Shown one piece after another: positions 8,675-17,351 of a stretch of DNA of 39,390 nucleotides. This DNA is from Spirochaetota bacterium (GTDB lineage Bacteria; Spirochaetota; B62-G9; DRHN01), in NCBI GenBank assembly GCA_023136305.1, contig JAGLSF010000001.1, forward strand, positions 1-39,390, given 5' to 3'. The position numbers and the translations under genes are program-made. Numbering within the stretch: position 1 is the first letter of the stretch; every line of letters begins with the position of its first letter. Under the pieces are notes generated by a model. That model was not told where the DNA came from. It searched no databases and was given only the letters and a program-made list of their open reading frames with translations.

Positions 8675-9076
8675 GTGCCAATTTCCGAATTGAGACATGT
8701 CGCACGGGAGGCTTTCGTGGTCACGGGCATGTGTCCCGGAGAAATATCTCTCGTCGTCTGTGATGATGCATTTATATCTGAGCTTAATCGGGAGTACCGT
8801 AAAAAAAACAGACCAACCGATGTACTCTCATTCTCCATGCGCGATGTTGTGTCGGGGAATACTTCGGACCCGGTACTTGGCGATATCATTATTTCAGTTC
8901 AAACTGCCGAGGTCCAGGCTCGTGAGAACGGCACAACGATCGAGGAGGAATTCAAGTTTCTATTCACGCACGGATTGCTTCATCTCCTCGGATACACCCA
9001 TGATCATAAAGATGACGAGGAGCGGATGATGGGGTTGGCGAATGAAATACTGGCAGGGATAAAGGGGAATACATGA
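8675..9076 (+). CDS. ybeY: Endoribonuclease YbeY; true start probably upstream
   Basis: Zinc-dependent endoribonuclease involved in 16S rRNA 3'-end maturation and ribosome quality control. The zinc motif is HGLLHLLGYTH (near residue 98) with the expected three His at H-x3-H-x5-H spacing; NREYRKKNRPTDVLSF is the diagnostic block. The given GTG at 8675 has no ribosome-binding site and removes the N-terminal beta strand seen in family members. The frame stays open upstream to the preceding stop, and reads REFTIGLTEKNF just before this point, which resembles the missing strand. No ATG, GTG or TTG occurs there, only ATT (8594), ATA (8642) and CTG (8648). Function is sure; the start is not. The stop overlaps the next gene by ATGA. 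Confidence 0.9.
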   Translation: MPISELRHVAREAFVVTGMCPGEISLVVCDDAFISELNREYRKKNRPTDVLSFSMRDVVSGNTSDPVLGDIIISVQTAEVQARENGTTIEEEFKFLFTHGLLHLLGYTHDHKDDEERMMGLANEILAGIKGNT

Positions 9077-9879
9077 ACATCAGGTTTTTCAAGAAGAAGA
9101 GAAACAACAAATTCGAGGAAATCATTGCAGAGGACAACCATGAGATCGAACAGGAAGAGCGTGAAATGATTCGCGGCATTTTCGGTCTCGGAGAAACGAC
9201 AGTCAGGTCAATTATGGTACCGAGGACAGATGTGGTTGCCATTCCTGCCGATGAAGATTTCAGCCGCATGGTAACAACCATTATTAAAAGCGGTCATTCG
9301 AGAATACCGGTTTACGGGGACACCATTGACAATATAAAGGGTTTCCTCTACGCAAAGGACCTCCTCTCCTATCTCCTGAAGGGAGAATCGCCATCTGATA
9401 TAACAAAGATATTGAGGTCCGTGAGATTTGTACCCGAGGGGAAGATGATCGATGACCTCCTCAAAGAACTTCAGAAGAGAAAGGAACATATTGCCATTGT
9501 TATCGACGAATACGGCGGAATGGCGGGGATTGTGTGCCTCGAGGATATACTGGAGGAGATAGTAGGCGAAATACAGGATGAGTATGACAACGAGGAGGAG
9601 GAGATCAAGAGCGTGGGGGTGAATATGTGGGTGTGTGATGCACGGACCCAGATCCAGGACATCAACGAGGAACTGGGCACCGATCTGCCCATGAACGGCA
9701 GTGACACACTCGGAGGATTCGTTTTCAATGTGTTCGGTAAAATACCGGTCCCCCATGAAGAGATCACCTATGGAGATACACACTTCAGAATCGAAACTAT
9801 GGATGGGCACAGTATTAAAAGAATACGGGTACGCACAAAGGTCGTGCAGGATGAGAACGAGAACGACCAGCGCCACTGA
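9073..9879 (+). CDS. HlyC/CorC-family CBS-domain protein
   Basis: Soluble protein with paired CBS domains followed by a C-terminal CorC/HlyC transporter-associated domain, 268 residues. CBS1 starts at IMVPRTDVVAIP (about residue 46) with HSRIPVYGD; CBS2 contains HIAIVIDEYGGMAGIVCLEDILEEIVGEI. The C-terminal domain contains the expected GSDTLGGF block. There are no transmembrane segments, unlike the long DUF21 forms. Members are associated with magnesium/cobalt efflux, and spirochaete versions have been labelled TlyC haemolysins, a label with little support here. It starts at ATG 9073, overlapping the ybeY stop, and is followed six bases later by recO. Confidence 0.9.
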   Translation: MNIRFFKKKRNNKFEEIIAEDNHEIEQEEREMIRGIFGLGETTVRSIMVPRTDVVAIPADEDFSRMVTTIIKSGHSRIPVYGDTIDNIKGFLYAKDLLSYLLKGESPSDITKILRSVRFVPEGKMIDDLLKELQKRKEHIAIVIDEYGGMAGIVCLEDILEEIVGEIQDEYDNEEEEIKSVGVNMWVCDARTQIQDINEELGTDLPMNGSDTLGGFVFNVFGKIPVPHEEITYGDTHFRIETMDGHSIKRIRVRTKVVQDENENDQRH

Positions 9880-9885
9880 TAGCTT

Positions 9886-10668
9886 GTGAATAATCGCTAT
9901 TTAAAAACCAATGCCATAGTGCTCACCTCAACCCAGTTCGGTGAAGGACACAAGATGGTGAAGCTGTATACGGAAGAACTGGGCAGAACAGAAGCAGCTG
10001 CATTCGGTGCTCGTAAAACAAAAAGCAGGTTCGGCAGCAGACTCGAACCCTTTACTACAGGTATTTTTCTCCTCTATCACAAAGACGAGCACAGTCCCTT
10101 TTCGATACAGGATGTGGAAGTGACCGGTCAGAATGGTGCAATACGTGAAGACCTGAACAGGTTCCTCATCGGCAATGCGGTCGTTGAACCTGTCGTACGC
10201 TTTGTGGAGAGGGCACATCGCGATAGAGAGTTGTATGAGATATTGTCATCAACACTGGGACTTCTCAACATCATAGGGATTACAAAGGGTCTGTACCTTC
10301 TTTCCATGTACGATCTCAATTTCCTCTCCATAATGGGATACAAGCCGGATTGGGACAATTGTGTGAAATGTTCGAATCCCATGCAAAATGGAGAAACCTT
10401 TTCCGATGCTGCTGCAGGCTTCCCCCTCTGTTTTCGCTGCCATACATCTTCATCGATTGCAGTATCACCTGGAGCGATGCGTTTCGTGAAGTGGGCCCTG
10501 CAGACACCCCTCCACTACGCTGAAAAGGTGAGGATGGAAGGTGAAACGCTCAATCAGATACGCCAAATAATAGAGCACCTCTTCCTCTGCACCTTTCAGC
10601 GGGTTCCTGACAGCTGGCATCAGATGAAGAATATTCTCAACTATTCCCGGTACGCATCTGAAGGTTAG
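9886..10668 (+). CDS. recO: DNA repair protein RecO
   Basis: RecO helps RecR load RecA on SSB-coated single-stranded DNA. The 260-residue length is normal. The N-terminal OB fold begins YLKTNAIVLTSTQFGEGHKMV. A zinc-ribbon-like CVKC...CFRC pair lies near residues 159-187, in the position expected of zinc-bearing RecO proteins. It starts at GTG 9886 without a clear Shine-Dalgarno sequence, six bases after the CorC-type gene, and is probably read by coupling. cinA follows after five bases. Confidence 0.9.
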   Translation: MNNRYLKTNAIVLTSTQFGEGHKMVKLYTEELGRTEAAAFGARKTKSRFGSRLEPFTTGIFLLYHKDEHSPFSIQDVEVTGQNGAIREDLNRFLIGNAVVEPVVRFVERAHRDRELYEILSSTLGLLNIIGITKGLYLLSMYDLNFLSIMGYKPDWDNCVKCSNPMQNGETFSDAAAGFPLCFRCHTSSSIAVSPGAMRFVKWALQTPLHYAEKVRMEGETLNQIRQIIEHLFLCTFQRVPDSWHQMKNILNYSRYASEG

Positions 10669-10673
10669 AAGTT

Positions 10674-11915
10674 GTGATTGAAGCCCAGATTGTCACAGTC
10701 GGACAGGAACTCCTCAGGGGAGAAATCCCCAACACCAATGCTGTGTTTATCGCACAGGAGCTTCGAAAACGGGGTATTATGGTAAAATTCATCCTCACGC
10801 TTCCCGATTGCAGGCAAACCGCGGCGGAGCAGTTGAAGCGATGTATGCTTAAAAAGGGCATTGTCATCATGACGGGAGGTCTGGGCGGCACTGCTGATGA
10901 TGTCACGCGTACCATTGTGAGTGACGTGCTGAAGCGAGAGCTGATCGTTGACCACAAGGGAGAAACGCATCTCAGAGAGTGGTACAGGACAAGGGGGAGG
11001 GGATTTGAGGATTCGGACAGGCTGCAGGCCGCTTTTCCCACGGGAGGCAGATTGCTTCCCAACAGAGTGGGACTCGCATATGGGTTTTACATTCAGCATG
11101 AAGACAGGCACATCTTCTCACTTCCGGGTGTTCCAGCAGAGATGAGAGGTATGTTTCAGGATAGTGTCGTTTCCATCCTGGAGGACATGGGACTTGTTCG
11201 AAGAGAGAATGAGCACTGCATGCTCAATTTTATCAACATATCAGAATACACCCTTGACAGGATTGTACACGGCATTGTCCAGAAATATGAAGGCATCACC
11301 TATGGTACACGCGCGAGCAACGGTCTCATCCGGATCCTCTTTGAGTCCCGAACAGATCCTTTGGCAGAATGTCTCGCGAAAGTCGAGAAGGAAATTCCGG
11401 ACAACTTTGTGTACAGAGGGGAACGGAGCCTCGAAGAAGTGGTTGGCAGCCTTCTCCAGGCACAGAACCAAACGCTGTCAGTTGCTGAGTCTTGTACAGG
11501 CGGACTCCTCGCAAAGGTGCTCACCGATATTCCGGGAAGCTCCAACTACTTCCTGGGAGGGGTTGTGGCCTACAGCAACGAGATCAAGCGTCAACTGCTG
11601 GACGTACAGGCCGAAACGCTTACAGATTACGGAGCAGTGAGTGAACAAACGGCCATGGAAATGGCAACAGGCGTCATGATGCGCTTCTCCTCCACTATTG
11701 CACTTTCCGTCACAGGTATTGCCGGACCTGACGGCGGTACCCTCGATAAACCTGTTGGAACCGTATACATCTGCGCTGCAGGAAGAGACGGTTTTTTACA
11801 GATGGAGAGAAGTCAGTACATGGGTGACAGAGATACCATACGGAAGAGAAGCGTGAACAAGGCACTTTCAATGGTATTTCTGCATCTTCGTGAACAACAG
11901 GGGAGTGTGACATGA
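10674..11915 (+). CDS. cinA: CinA-family protein (nucleotide/NMN amidohydrolase type)
   Basis: Two-domain CinA, 413 residues. The N-terminal molybdopterin-binding-like domain starts VGQELLRGEIPNTN (residue 7 on) and carries TGGLGGTADDVT, the COG1058 signature. The C-terminal domain carries AESCTGGLLAK and TGIAGPDGG, the signature of nicotinamide-nucleotide amidohydrolase (PncC). Family members recycle pyridine nucleotides by deamidating NMN and hydrolyse ADP-ribose-like compounds. It starts at GTG 10674, and its stop overlaps thpR by ATGA. Sequence motifs look complete, so both activities could be present; which dominates cannot be told. Confidence 0.93.
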   Translation: MIEAQIVTVGQELLRGEIPNTNAVFIAQELRKRGIMVKFILTLPDCRQTAAEQLKRCMLKKGIVIMTGGLGGTADDVTRTIVSDVLKRELIVDHKGETHLREWYRTRGRGFEDSDRLQAAFPTGGRLLPNRVGLAYGFYIQHEDRHIFSLPGVPAEMRGMFQDSVVSILEDMGLVRRENEHCMLNFINISEYTLDRIVHGIVQKYEGITYGTRASNGLIRILFESRTDPLAECLAKVEKEIPDNFVYRGERSLEEVVGSLLQAQNQTLSVAESCTGGLLAKVLTDIPGSSNYFLGGVVAYSNEIKRQLLDVQAETLTDYGAVSEQTAMEMATGVMMRFSSTIALSVTGIAGPDGGTLDKPVGTVYICAAGRDGFLQMERSQYMGDRDTIRKRSVNKALSMVFLHLREQQGSVT

Positions 11916-12466
11916 GAACATTCCTGGCCTTCGAAGTCGAGGAAGGGGTGAAGGAAAAAATCCTGAACCTAACCGACCATTTCAGGGGTATTGACAGGGG
12001 TGTGCGCTGGATCAGACCTGAAAACAGTCATGTGACCATCCATTTCTTCGGTGAGGTCGATGAAGAAAATATTCCAGAACTCGAGGGTATTATCAGGGAT
12101 GCTACGCAGGGGATCAGCCCGTTTACCATTGAGATTCGCGGAATTTCTGCCTTCCCCTCTCTTGAAAGGGCGCGTGTCATCTGGTATGGGACCCGTATCC
12201 ATGAGCAGCTTAATGCTGTATACAACAATGTGCGCGATGGCCTGAAGGGGAGAGGCATTGTTGAAAAACTCGAGACAAGGCCATACACTCCACATCTCAC
12301 TGCGGGTCGTGTCAAGGGAAGGATAAAACCGCGGCTTGTAGATGAGATAAGGCATCACGAAAAGGAGGAGTTCGGCTCCTTTACGGTCGGAATACTGGTG
12401 CTTTTCAAATCGACACTCACAGCTACGGGACCTCATTATAAGAAACTAGCACTTTTCAACCTTTGA
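11912..12466 (+). CDS. thpR: RNA 2',3'-cyclic phosphodiesterase (LigT-like)
   Basis: 2H phosphoesterase family, 184 residues. The two catalytic HxTx motifs are HVTI (about residue 36, in HVTIHFFG) and HLTA (about residue 130, in HLTAGRVKG). This family opens 2',3'-cyclic phosphates on RNA ends and has been called 2'-5' RNA ligase. It begins at ATG 11912 inside the cinA stop. Its place among RNA and tRNA genes fits RNA-end metabolism, but its physiological substrate is not known from sequence. Confidence 0.92.
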   Translation: MRTFLAFEVEEGVKEKILNLTDHFRGIDRGVRWIRPENSHVTIHFFGEVDEENIPELEGIIRDATQGISPFTIEIRGISAFPSLERARVIWYGTRIHEQLNAVYNNVRDGLKGRGIVEKLETRPYTPHLTAGRVKGRIKPRLVDEIRHHEKEEFGSFTVGILVLFKSTLTATGPHYKKLALFNL

Positions 12467-12473
12467 GATACCT

Positions 12474-13016
12474 ATGGGACAGATTACACAACCTCCAAAG
12501 GCTCTACTCTTTTTCGGAATACTCCGTTCCCCATCCGTGGACTTTGAAACGCTGAAATGTGACTTGGAGAAGACTTTTGGTACTATTGTTCTGAAATCAG
12601 ACTCATTTCCCTTTCACGAAACGGATTACTACCGTGATGAAATGGGTGAGGAGCTTGTGAGAACCTGGATTGGTTTCGACTGCCTCATTGAACCCAACCG
12701 GCTTGTTGACATCAAACATGAGTGCAACAGTATCGAAAATGAACGGTACTCTGTTTCTGGCAGAAGAATGGTAAACCTCGATCCCGGTTACCTCACCCTG
12801 GGAAAGGTTGTGCTTGCATCAACCAAGAATAATCAGCATCGGCTCTATCTTGGGAGGGGTATATTTGGTGAAGCCACGCTTCGTTACAGAAGAAAGTGTT
12901 TTGAACCCTGGGAATGGACATTCAGTGATTACAGACGAAAAGAGGCTGAGCACTTTTTCATACAGCTGAGAATTATTCTAAAAAAATACCTGCAAAAACT
13001 CCAAGGTGGAAAATGA
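12474..13016 (+). CDS. DUF4416 family protein
   Basis: A 180-residue protein whose opening (PPKALLFFGILRSP), central acidic stretch and SGRRMVNLDPGYLTLGKVVLAS segment are characteristic of the DUF4416 family. No signal peptide or membrane helix is visible. The ATG at 12474 follows thpR by seven bases and lacks a clear ribosome-binding site. No function can be assigned. The gene ends the phoH-to-DUF4416 run; the next unit has its own promoter. Confidence 0.85.
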   Translation: MGQITQPPKALLFFGILRSPSVDFETLKCDLEKTFGTIVLKSDSFPFHETDYYRDEMGEELVRTWIGFDCLIEPNRLVDIKHECNSIENERYSVSGRRMVNLDPGYLTLGKVVLASTKNNQHRLYLGRGIFGEATLRYRRKCFEPWEWTFSDYRRKEAEHFFIQLRIILKKYLQKLQGGK

Positions 13017-13041
13017 AGCACTTCCATAGGGCTCTAATTTA

Positions 13042-13070
13042 TTTACCTGTAGGCATTTTACTGCTATTAT
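13042..13070 (+). promoter_or_regulatory. Promoter of the yebC-ruv-queA-tgt unit
   Basis: TTTACC (13042-13047), a 17-base spacer and TATTAT (13065-13070). Transcription would start near 13077, about 27 bases before the yebC ATG. Confidence 0.6.
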
Positions 13071-13103
13071 AGAGATGGTATCAGCATATGTATGGAGGAT
13101 ACT

Positions 13104-13853
13104 ATGTCAGGTCACAGCAAATGGCATTCCATTAAACACAAGAAGGGCGCTGTTGATGCAAAGAGGGGTAAGCTCTTCACAAAACTCATCAAAGAGATAA
13201 CGGTGGCTGCGCGGTTGGGCGGCGGAGACCTCGATGCCAATCCTAGACTGAGAACGGTCGTGGCCAAGGCAAAAGAGGCCAACATGCCCAAGGATAATAT
13301 CGAAAAAGCTATTAAAAAGGGAACCGGCGAGCTCGAAGGCTACAACTTAGAGGAGATCAGCTATGAAGGATACGGCCCCAATGGTGTTGCCATCATGATC
13401 GATACACTGACAGATAATCGTAACCGGACAACTGCGGAAGTTCGGTCTGTATTGACGAAGAGCGGCGGTAATCTCGGCGAGAATGGCTGCGTGTCCTGGA
13501 TATTCGAGAAAAAGGGCGTCATAACACTCAGTGCAGAAAAGTATGATGAGAACATTGTCATGGAGGTCGCCCTCGATGCGGGAGCGGACGACATACAGGG
13601 TGATGACAATGTCTGGGAAGTCACAACCACACCAGAAAATTATGAAACACTTCGAAACGCATTCATCGACAGGGGAATGGAACTCATTGTGAGCGATATC
13701 ATGTGGGTTCCAAAAACCACGGTTAAACTGGACGAAAAAGCGGCCTCAAAGGTGCTGTCCCTCATAGAGAGGCTCGAAGACAACGACGATGTGCAGAACG
13801 TGGCGTCCAATTTCGACATTCCCGATGAGATACTGCAGAGTATGGGTGAGTAG
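13104..13853 (+). CDS. yebC: YebC/PmpR-family translation/regulatory protein
   Basis: YebC-family protein, 249 residues, with the invariant N-terminus MSGHSKWHSIKHKK and the KDNIEKAIKKGTGE segment. Members were described as DNA-binding regulators (PmpR, of ruvC in some bacteria) and more recently as ribosome-associated factors aiding proline-rich translation. The start is ATG 13104, five bases after GGAGG, rather than the in-frame ATG at 13092, which would itself overlap that Shine-Dalgarno sequence. It is followed by ruvC and the rest of the ruv group, a common arrangement. Confidence 0.95.
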   Translation: MSGHSKWHSIKHKKGAVDAKRGKLFTKLIKEITVAARLGGGDLDANPRLRTVVAKAKEANMPKDNIEKAIKKGTGELEGYNLEEISYEGYGPNGVAIMIDTLTDNRNRTTAEVRSVLTKSGGNLGENGCVSWIFEKKGVITLSAEKYDENIVMEVALDAGADDIQGDDNVWEVTTTPENYETLRNAFIDRGMELIVSDIMWVPKTTVKLDEKAASKVLSLIERLEDNDDVQNVASNFDIPDEILQSMGE

Positions 13854-13898
13854 CGTCCTCATTCGTGACCACACACTGTATTGTTCAAGGAACACGCT

Positions 13899-14372
13899 GT
13901 GAAGATAATGGGAATTGATCCCGGCATCGCATCAACGGGTTACGGTGTCATTGAAACCGCGAAACATAAAAGGCTTGTCTTGATCGATCGTGGTATGATC
14001 ACTACATCGTCAAAGATGAGCCAAGGTGAGCGACTCAAATATATCTATGGAGTAATTACGCACAAGCTTGAAGAGCATCGACCCGATGCGCTTGCAATTG
14101 AGAGTCTCTTTCACAGCAGGAACCTCAAGGCTCTCGTTGACGTCAGCGAGGCAATTGGTGTTGTCACGCTGGCCGCTTCCCATTTCAATATAGCAGTCAC
14201 AAAGTTTACGCCATTGAAAGTAAAATCAGCAATCGTAGGGTTTGGAAAAGCTGACAAGGAGCAGGTACAGGAAATGATCATGAGGCTGTTGGACCTTGGA
14301 GCTCCACCGAAACCTCATCATGTATCCGATGCGCTTGCAGTTGCCATCTGCTACAGCAATCTCACCTGCTGA
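13899..14372 (+). CDS. ruvC: Holliday junction resolvase RuvC
   Basis: Structure-specific endonuclease that cuts Holliday junctions bound by RuvAB, 157 residues. It begins MKIMGIDPG; catalytic acids are Asp in GIDPG, Glu in AIESLF, and the C-terminal HHVSDALAVA segment. The position three before the last Asp is His rather than the Asp of E. coli, as in some other RuvCs such as T. thermophilus. I prefer GTG 13899, six bases after AAGGAA, over TTG at 13881, whose extra residues are not conserved. yebC lies upstream and ruvA downstream after 133 bases. Confidence 0.95.
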   Translation: MKIMGIDPGIASTGYGVIETAKHKRLVLIDRGMITTSSKMSQGERLKYIYGVITHKLEEHRPDALAIESLFHSRNLKALVDVSEAIGVVTLAASHFNIAVTKFTPLKVKSAIVGFGKADKEQVQEMIMRLLDLGAPPKPHHVSDALAVAICYSNLTC

Positions 14373-14505
14373 TTCATGAAACAGCTTTGAGAGCACCCTG
14401 CATCACCTTGAAAATAGGGATTGCCCTTTTTCGTCTTTTCAAGTAAGCTAACCATAGTTTTTTTCCTCACGAAATTGCGAACCTCCGAGGTTATCCCAAA
14501 GAGCA

Positions 14506-15105
14506 ATGATTGGTTATCTGAAAGGCTACGTCAGCGAAGTTGATATGGAATCATGCATTGTAGACGTGAGCGGTGTCGGCTACCTCGTTTTCTGTGCAGA
14601 GAGTACCCTTGAACAATTGAGGGAGAAGGTTGGTACACAGGAGCTCATTAAGCTCCTCACCAGGGTCCTGCACAGAGAAGACATGCTGGATATATATGGA
14701 TTCCTGCACAAGGATGAATACACACTGTTCAATATGCTGCTCAGGGTAAGCGGCATCGGACCAAAACAGGCACTGAAGATACTTGGGATGGGAAAAACCG
14801 CCCAAATCGTTCGCGCAATTGTAACGGGTGATGATTCCTTTCTCATGCAGCTCTCAGGCATCGGAAAGAAGAGGGCCCAGCAGATTATATTTGATCTCCG
14901 GGAACGACTGAAAAGCACCTTTGAGGTAGCTCCGGCTGAAAAATCCTCAGTGTATACCATGGCAGTCTCAGCACTGGAAAAACTCGGATTCTCCGGTTTC
15001 GAGTCACGGGAGGCCGTTGATCGGGTAATGGCATCGCAGGGGGAAAGTCCTGATGTTGCACATATAATAGAGGATGCACTGAAGCAGCTCTCAACAGGCG
15101 TATAA
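14506..15105 (+). CDS. ruvA: Holliday junction branch migration protein RuvA
   Basis: RuvA, 199 residues, binds four-way DNA junctions as a tetramer and recruits RuvB. The N-terminal OB-fold domain begins MIGYLKGYV; helix-hairpin-helix signatures are GIGPKQALKIL and GIGKKRAQQIIFDLRE near residues 83 and 118; the C-terminal RuvB-binding domain follows a short linker. It starts at ATG 14506. ruvB follows after five bases. The 133 bases before it hold only a weak AGGG/CCCT stem near 14416 that I do not call a terminator. Confidence 0.95.
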   Translation: MIGYLKGYVSEVDMESCIVDVSGVGYLVFCAESTLEQLREKVGTQELIKLLTRVLHREDMLDIYGFLHKDEYTLFNMLLRVSGIGPKQALKILGMGKTAQIVRAIVTGDDSFLMQLSGIGKKRAQQIIFDLRERLKSTFEVAPAEKSSVYTMAVSALEKLGFSGFESREAVDRVMASQGESPDVAHIIEDALKQLSTGV

Positions 15106-15110
15106 CAGGG

Positions 15111-16145
15111 ATGGAAGAAAAGGACCGCATCACAACACCGAAGAGAACCTCTGTCGATACGGACGAAAACTCACTCCGGCCGCAGCGACTCGAGGACTTC
15201 ATCGGCCAGCAGGAGCTGAAGAGACAGGTCAGTATCTATATCAAGGCAGCTTTGAAGAGGCGTGAAAGTCTCGACCATGTACTCCTCTACGGCCCACCTG
15301 GCCTTGGAAAAACCACACTGGCCCATATTATATCCAGGGAACTGAATGTGGGATTCAAGTCCACGTCTGCGCCTGCAATCGAACGTCAGGGCGATCTTGC
15401 GGCAATCCTTACCTCTCTAGAGCACAACGATGTGCTCTTCATAGATGAGATCCATCGTCTGAAACCCGTTCTCGAGGAGATTCTCTATCCTGCTCTGGAG
15501 GATTATACCATCGATATCATTGTTGGTCAGGGTCCCGGTGCTCAATCCATCAAGATTAACTTAAAACCCTTTACATTCATCGGGGCTACCACAAGGGCCG
15601 GGCTTCTCAGTGCACCGCTGAGGGCCCGATTCGGCATAGTACAGAGAATTGACTTTTATAAACCCGACGATATATATCGCATCGCGAAGCGGTCTGCAGG
15701 AATTATGACTGCACAGCTCTCGGAAGAGGGGGCCCGTATCATTGCAGGTCGTTCGCGCGGGACCCCCCGTGTCGCAAACCGCATTTTGAGACGCCTGCGG
15801 GACATCGCCGAGGTGGAGGGCGACGGCGTCATTAACGAGGAAACCTGCACGAAGGGCCTGGATATGCTCGGGGTTGACGAACTCGGGCTGGACACCATGG
15901 ACAAGAGACTGGTCGATACCATTATTTCCAAGTATGACGGTGGCCCGGTGGGAATCGATACACTGGCGGTATCCATAGGTGAGGACAATCAGACTATCGA
16001 GGACATCTATGAGCCATATCTCATCCAGATTGGATTCATCAAGAGGACACCAAGAGGCAGGGTCGCTACGAAACATGCATACAACCATCTGGGGAAAACC
16101 TACACTACCGGACCGGAAGGCGAGCTGTTTCCGGATCAGGGCTAA
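15111..16145 (+). CDS. ruvB: Holliday junction branch migration ATPase RuvB
   Basis: AAA+ hexameric motor driving branch migration with RuvA, 344 residues. Walker A is GPPGLGKTTLAH (about residue 62), Walker B FIDEIHRL, sensor 1 GATTRAG, and the arginine-finger block LRARFG follows. The C-terminal winged helix ends PRGRVATKHAYNHLG. It starts at ATG 15111, five bases after ruvA, with AGGG close upstream. Confidence 0.96.
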   Translation: MEEKDRITTPKRTSVDTDENSLRPQRLEDFIGQQELKRQVSIYIKAALKRRESLDHVLLYGPPGLGKTTLAHIISRELNVGFKSTSAPAIERQGDLAAILTSLEHNDVLFIDEIHRLKPVLEEILYPALEDYTIDIIVGQGPGAQSIKINLKPFTFIGATTRAGLLSAPLRARFGIVQRIDFYKPDDIYRIAKRSAGIMTAQLSEEGARIIAGRSRGTPRVANRILRRLRDIAEVEGDGVINEETCTKGLDMLGVDELGLDTMDKRLVDTIISKYDGGPVGIDTLAVSIGEDNQTIEDIYEPYLIQIGFIKRTPRGRVATKHAYNHLGKTYTTGPEGELFPDQG

Positions 16146-16175
16146 GCCTATCATGATGAGCAGCGAAAACACTCT

Positions 16176-17351
16176 ATGAGCATACATCGGAAAATCCAAG
16201 GCTCTGTATGTGCATGTGTTGTAATCCTTCTCATTACAGCATGCACCGGGTCTCCGACCCCCCGGAAAGGTGAAGGGGTCTGGGGTGCTGCTCCGGCACA
16301 GGAGATCATACGAATTGCCATCATGCAGTATGAGCAGGCCCTTCGGATCTCTGTTGAGGAGGGAAACATAACTGCTGGGCAGGAAACCCTTAAACTGGGG
16401 TCACCGCAAACCCTGACCGTCGATCCGGTTTCACTTCACATAGATGGAAGAACACTTCCCCTGCCAGCCATCATTGAAAGCCCGAAACCACTGCGTGTGG
16501 AGGATACATCTATCTACGGCCACCTGCTTATTCAGGATGGGTATCTCATCAGCATGCTCCCCATCGAAATCTACACCATGGGCGTTTTAAATGGCGAAGT
16601 GCCGTCTTCGTGGCCTGAAGAAGTACTCAAAGCACAGGCTGTGGTTTCACGTACCTATGCGTACTTTCGAGTTCTGCAGCACCAGGATGAGCTCTTTCAT
16701 GCGGGCAGCACTGAAATGTTTCAGAAGTTCGACTACACGGACACTAATGAGGCCATTGAGAGAGCCGTGCAGGACACGAGAGACGAGGTTTTGCTCTATC
16801 AGAATCAACCGATCGAGGCGTTTTTTCATGCATGTTCAGGAGGAAGAACGGAGAACAGCAGGGATGTGTTTCAAAAGGACCTTCCCTATCTCAGGAGTAT
16901 ACCCGATCCCTATTGTGCGAAAAATGAGCGTTTTTTCTGGAGCTACACTGCTGATGCAGCCACAATCGCCAAGGCTCTGCAGGTATCCGGTCTGATCGGT
17001 ACTAACAGCGTGAGCATCAGAGATATACGGATACACGAGCGCACGGGTTCGGGGAGAGTAGATACCTTTTCAATACAACTGAAAAATGGTGAAAGGGTGA
17101 TTGTACATGGAAATGCAATGAGGCTTGCACTGGACGCCAAATCCTTCAAGAGCCTGCTCATTACGAACATTGAAAAAAGAACGAACAGCGGAACTATGGA
17201 GTTTACCTTTGATGGCAGGGGATACGGACATGGTGTCGGGATGAGTCAGTGGGGAGCAAAGGAGATGGCAGATCAGGGATTCACCTATAGACATATTCTA
17301 AACCACTATTACCGTGGGACCCGGATTGGCACGATATGGGATATTCGCTGA
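16176..17351 (+). CDS. SpoIID/LytB-domain lipoprotein
   Basis: Secreted 391-residue protein with an N-terminal hydrophobic segment and lipobox LLITAC (Cys near residue 23), so probably lipid-anchored in the periplasm. The SpoIID domain is clear: GVLNGEVPSSWPEEVLKAQA, then SRTYAYF, ACSGGRTE, and the terminal block GYGHGVGMSQWGAKEMA. SpoIID-type proteins cut or bind peptidoglycan glycan; in non-sporulators they are thought to act in wall remodelling. The gene sits between ruvB and queA and its last 16 bases overlap the queA start. The lineage is not expected to sporulate, so a sporulation role is unlikely. Confidence 0.9.
   Translation: MSIHRKIQGSVCACVVILLITACTGSPTPRKGEGVWGAAPAQEIIRIAIMQYEQALRISVEEGNITAGQETLKLGSPQTLTVDPVSLHIDGRTLPLPAIIESPKPLRVEDTSIYGHLLIQDGYLISMLPIEIYTMGVLNGEVPSSWPEEVLKAQAVVSRTYAYFRVLQHQDELFHAGSTEMFQKFDYTDTNEAIERAVQDTRDEVLLYQNQPIEAFFHACSGGRTENSRDVFQKDLPYLRSIPDPYCAKNERFFWSYTADAATIAKALQVSGLIGTNSVSIRDIRIHERTGSGRVDTFSIQLKNGERVIVHGNAMRLALDAKSFKSLLITNIEKRTNSGTMEFTFDGRGYGHGVGMSQWGAKEMADQGFTYRHILNHYYRGTRIGTIWDIR

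Noticed and set aside
14410..14440. Possible terminator between ruvC and ruvA
   Set aside because: The AGGG/CCCT stem is only about four pairs long with a mismatch above it, so it is too weak.
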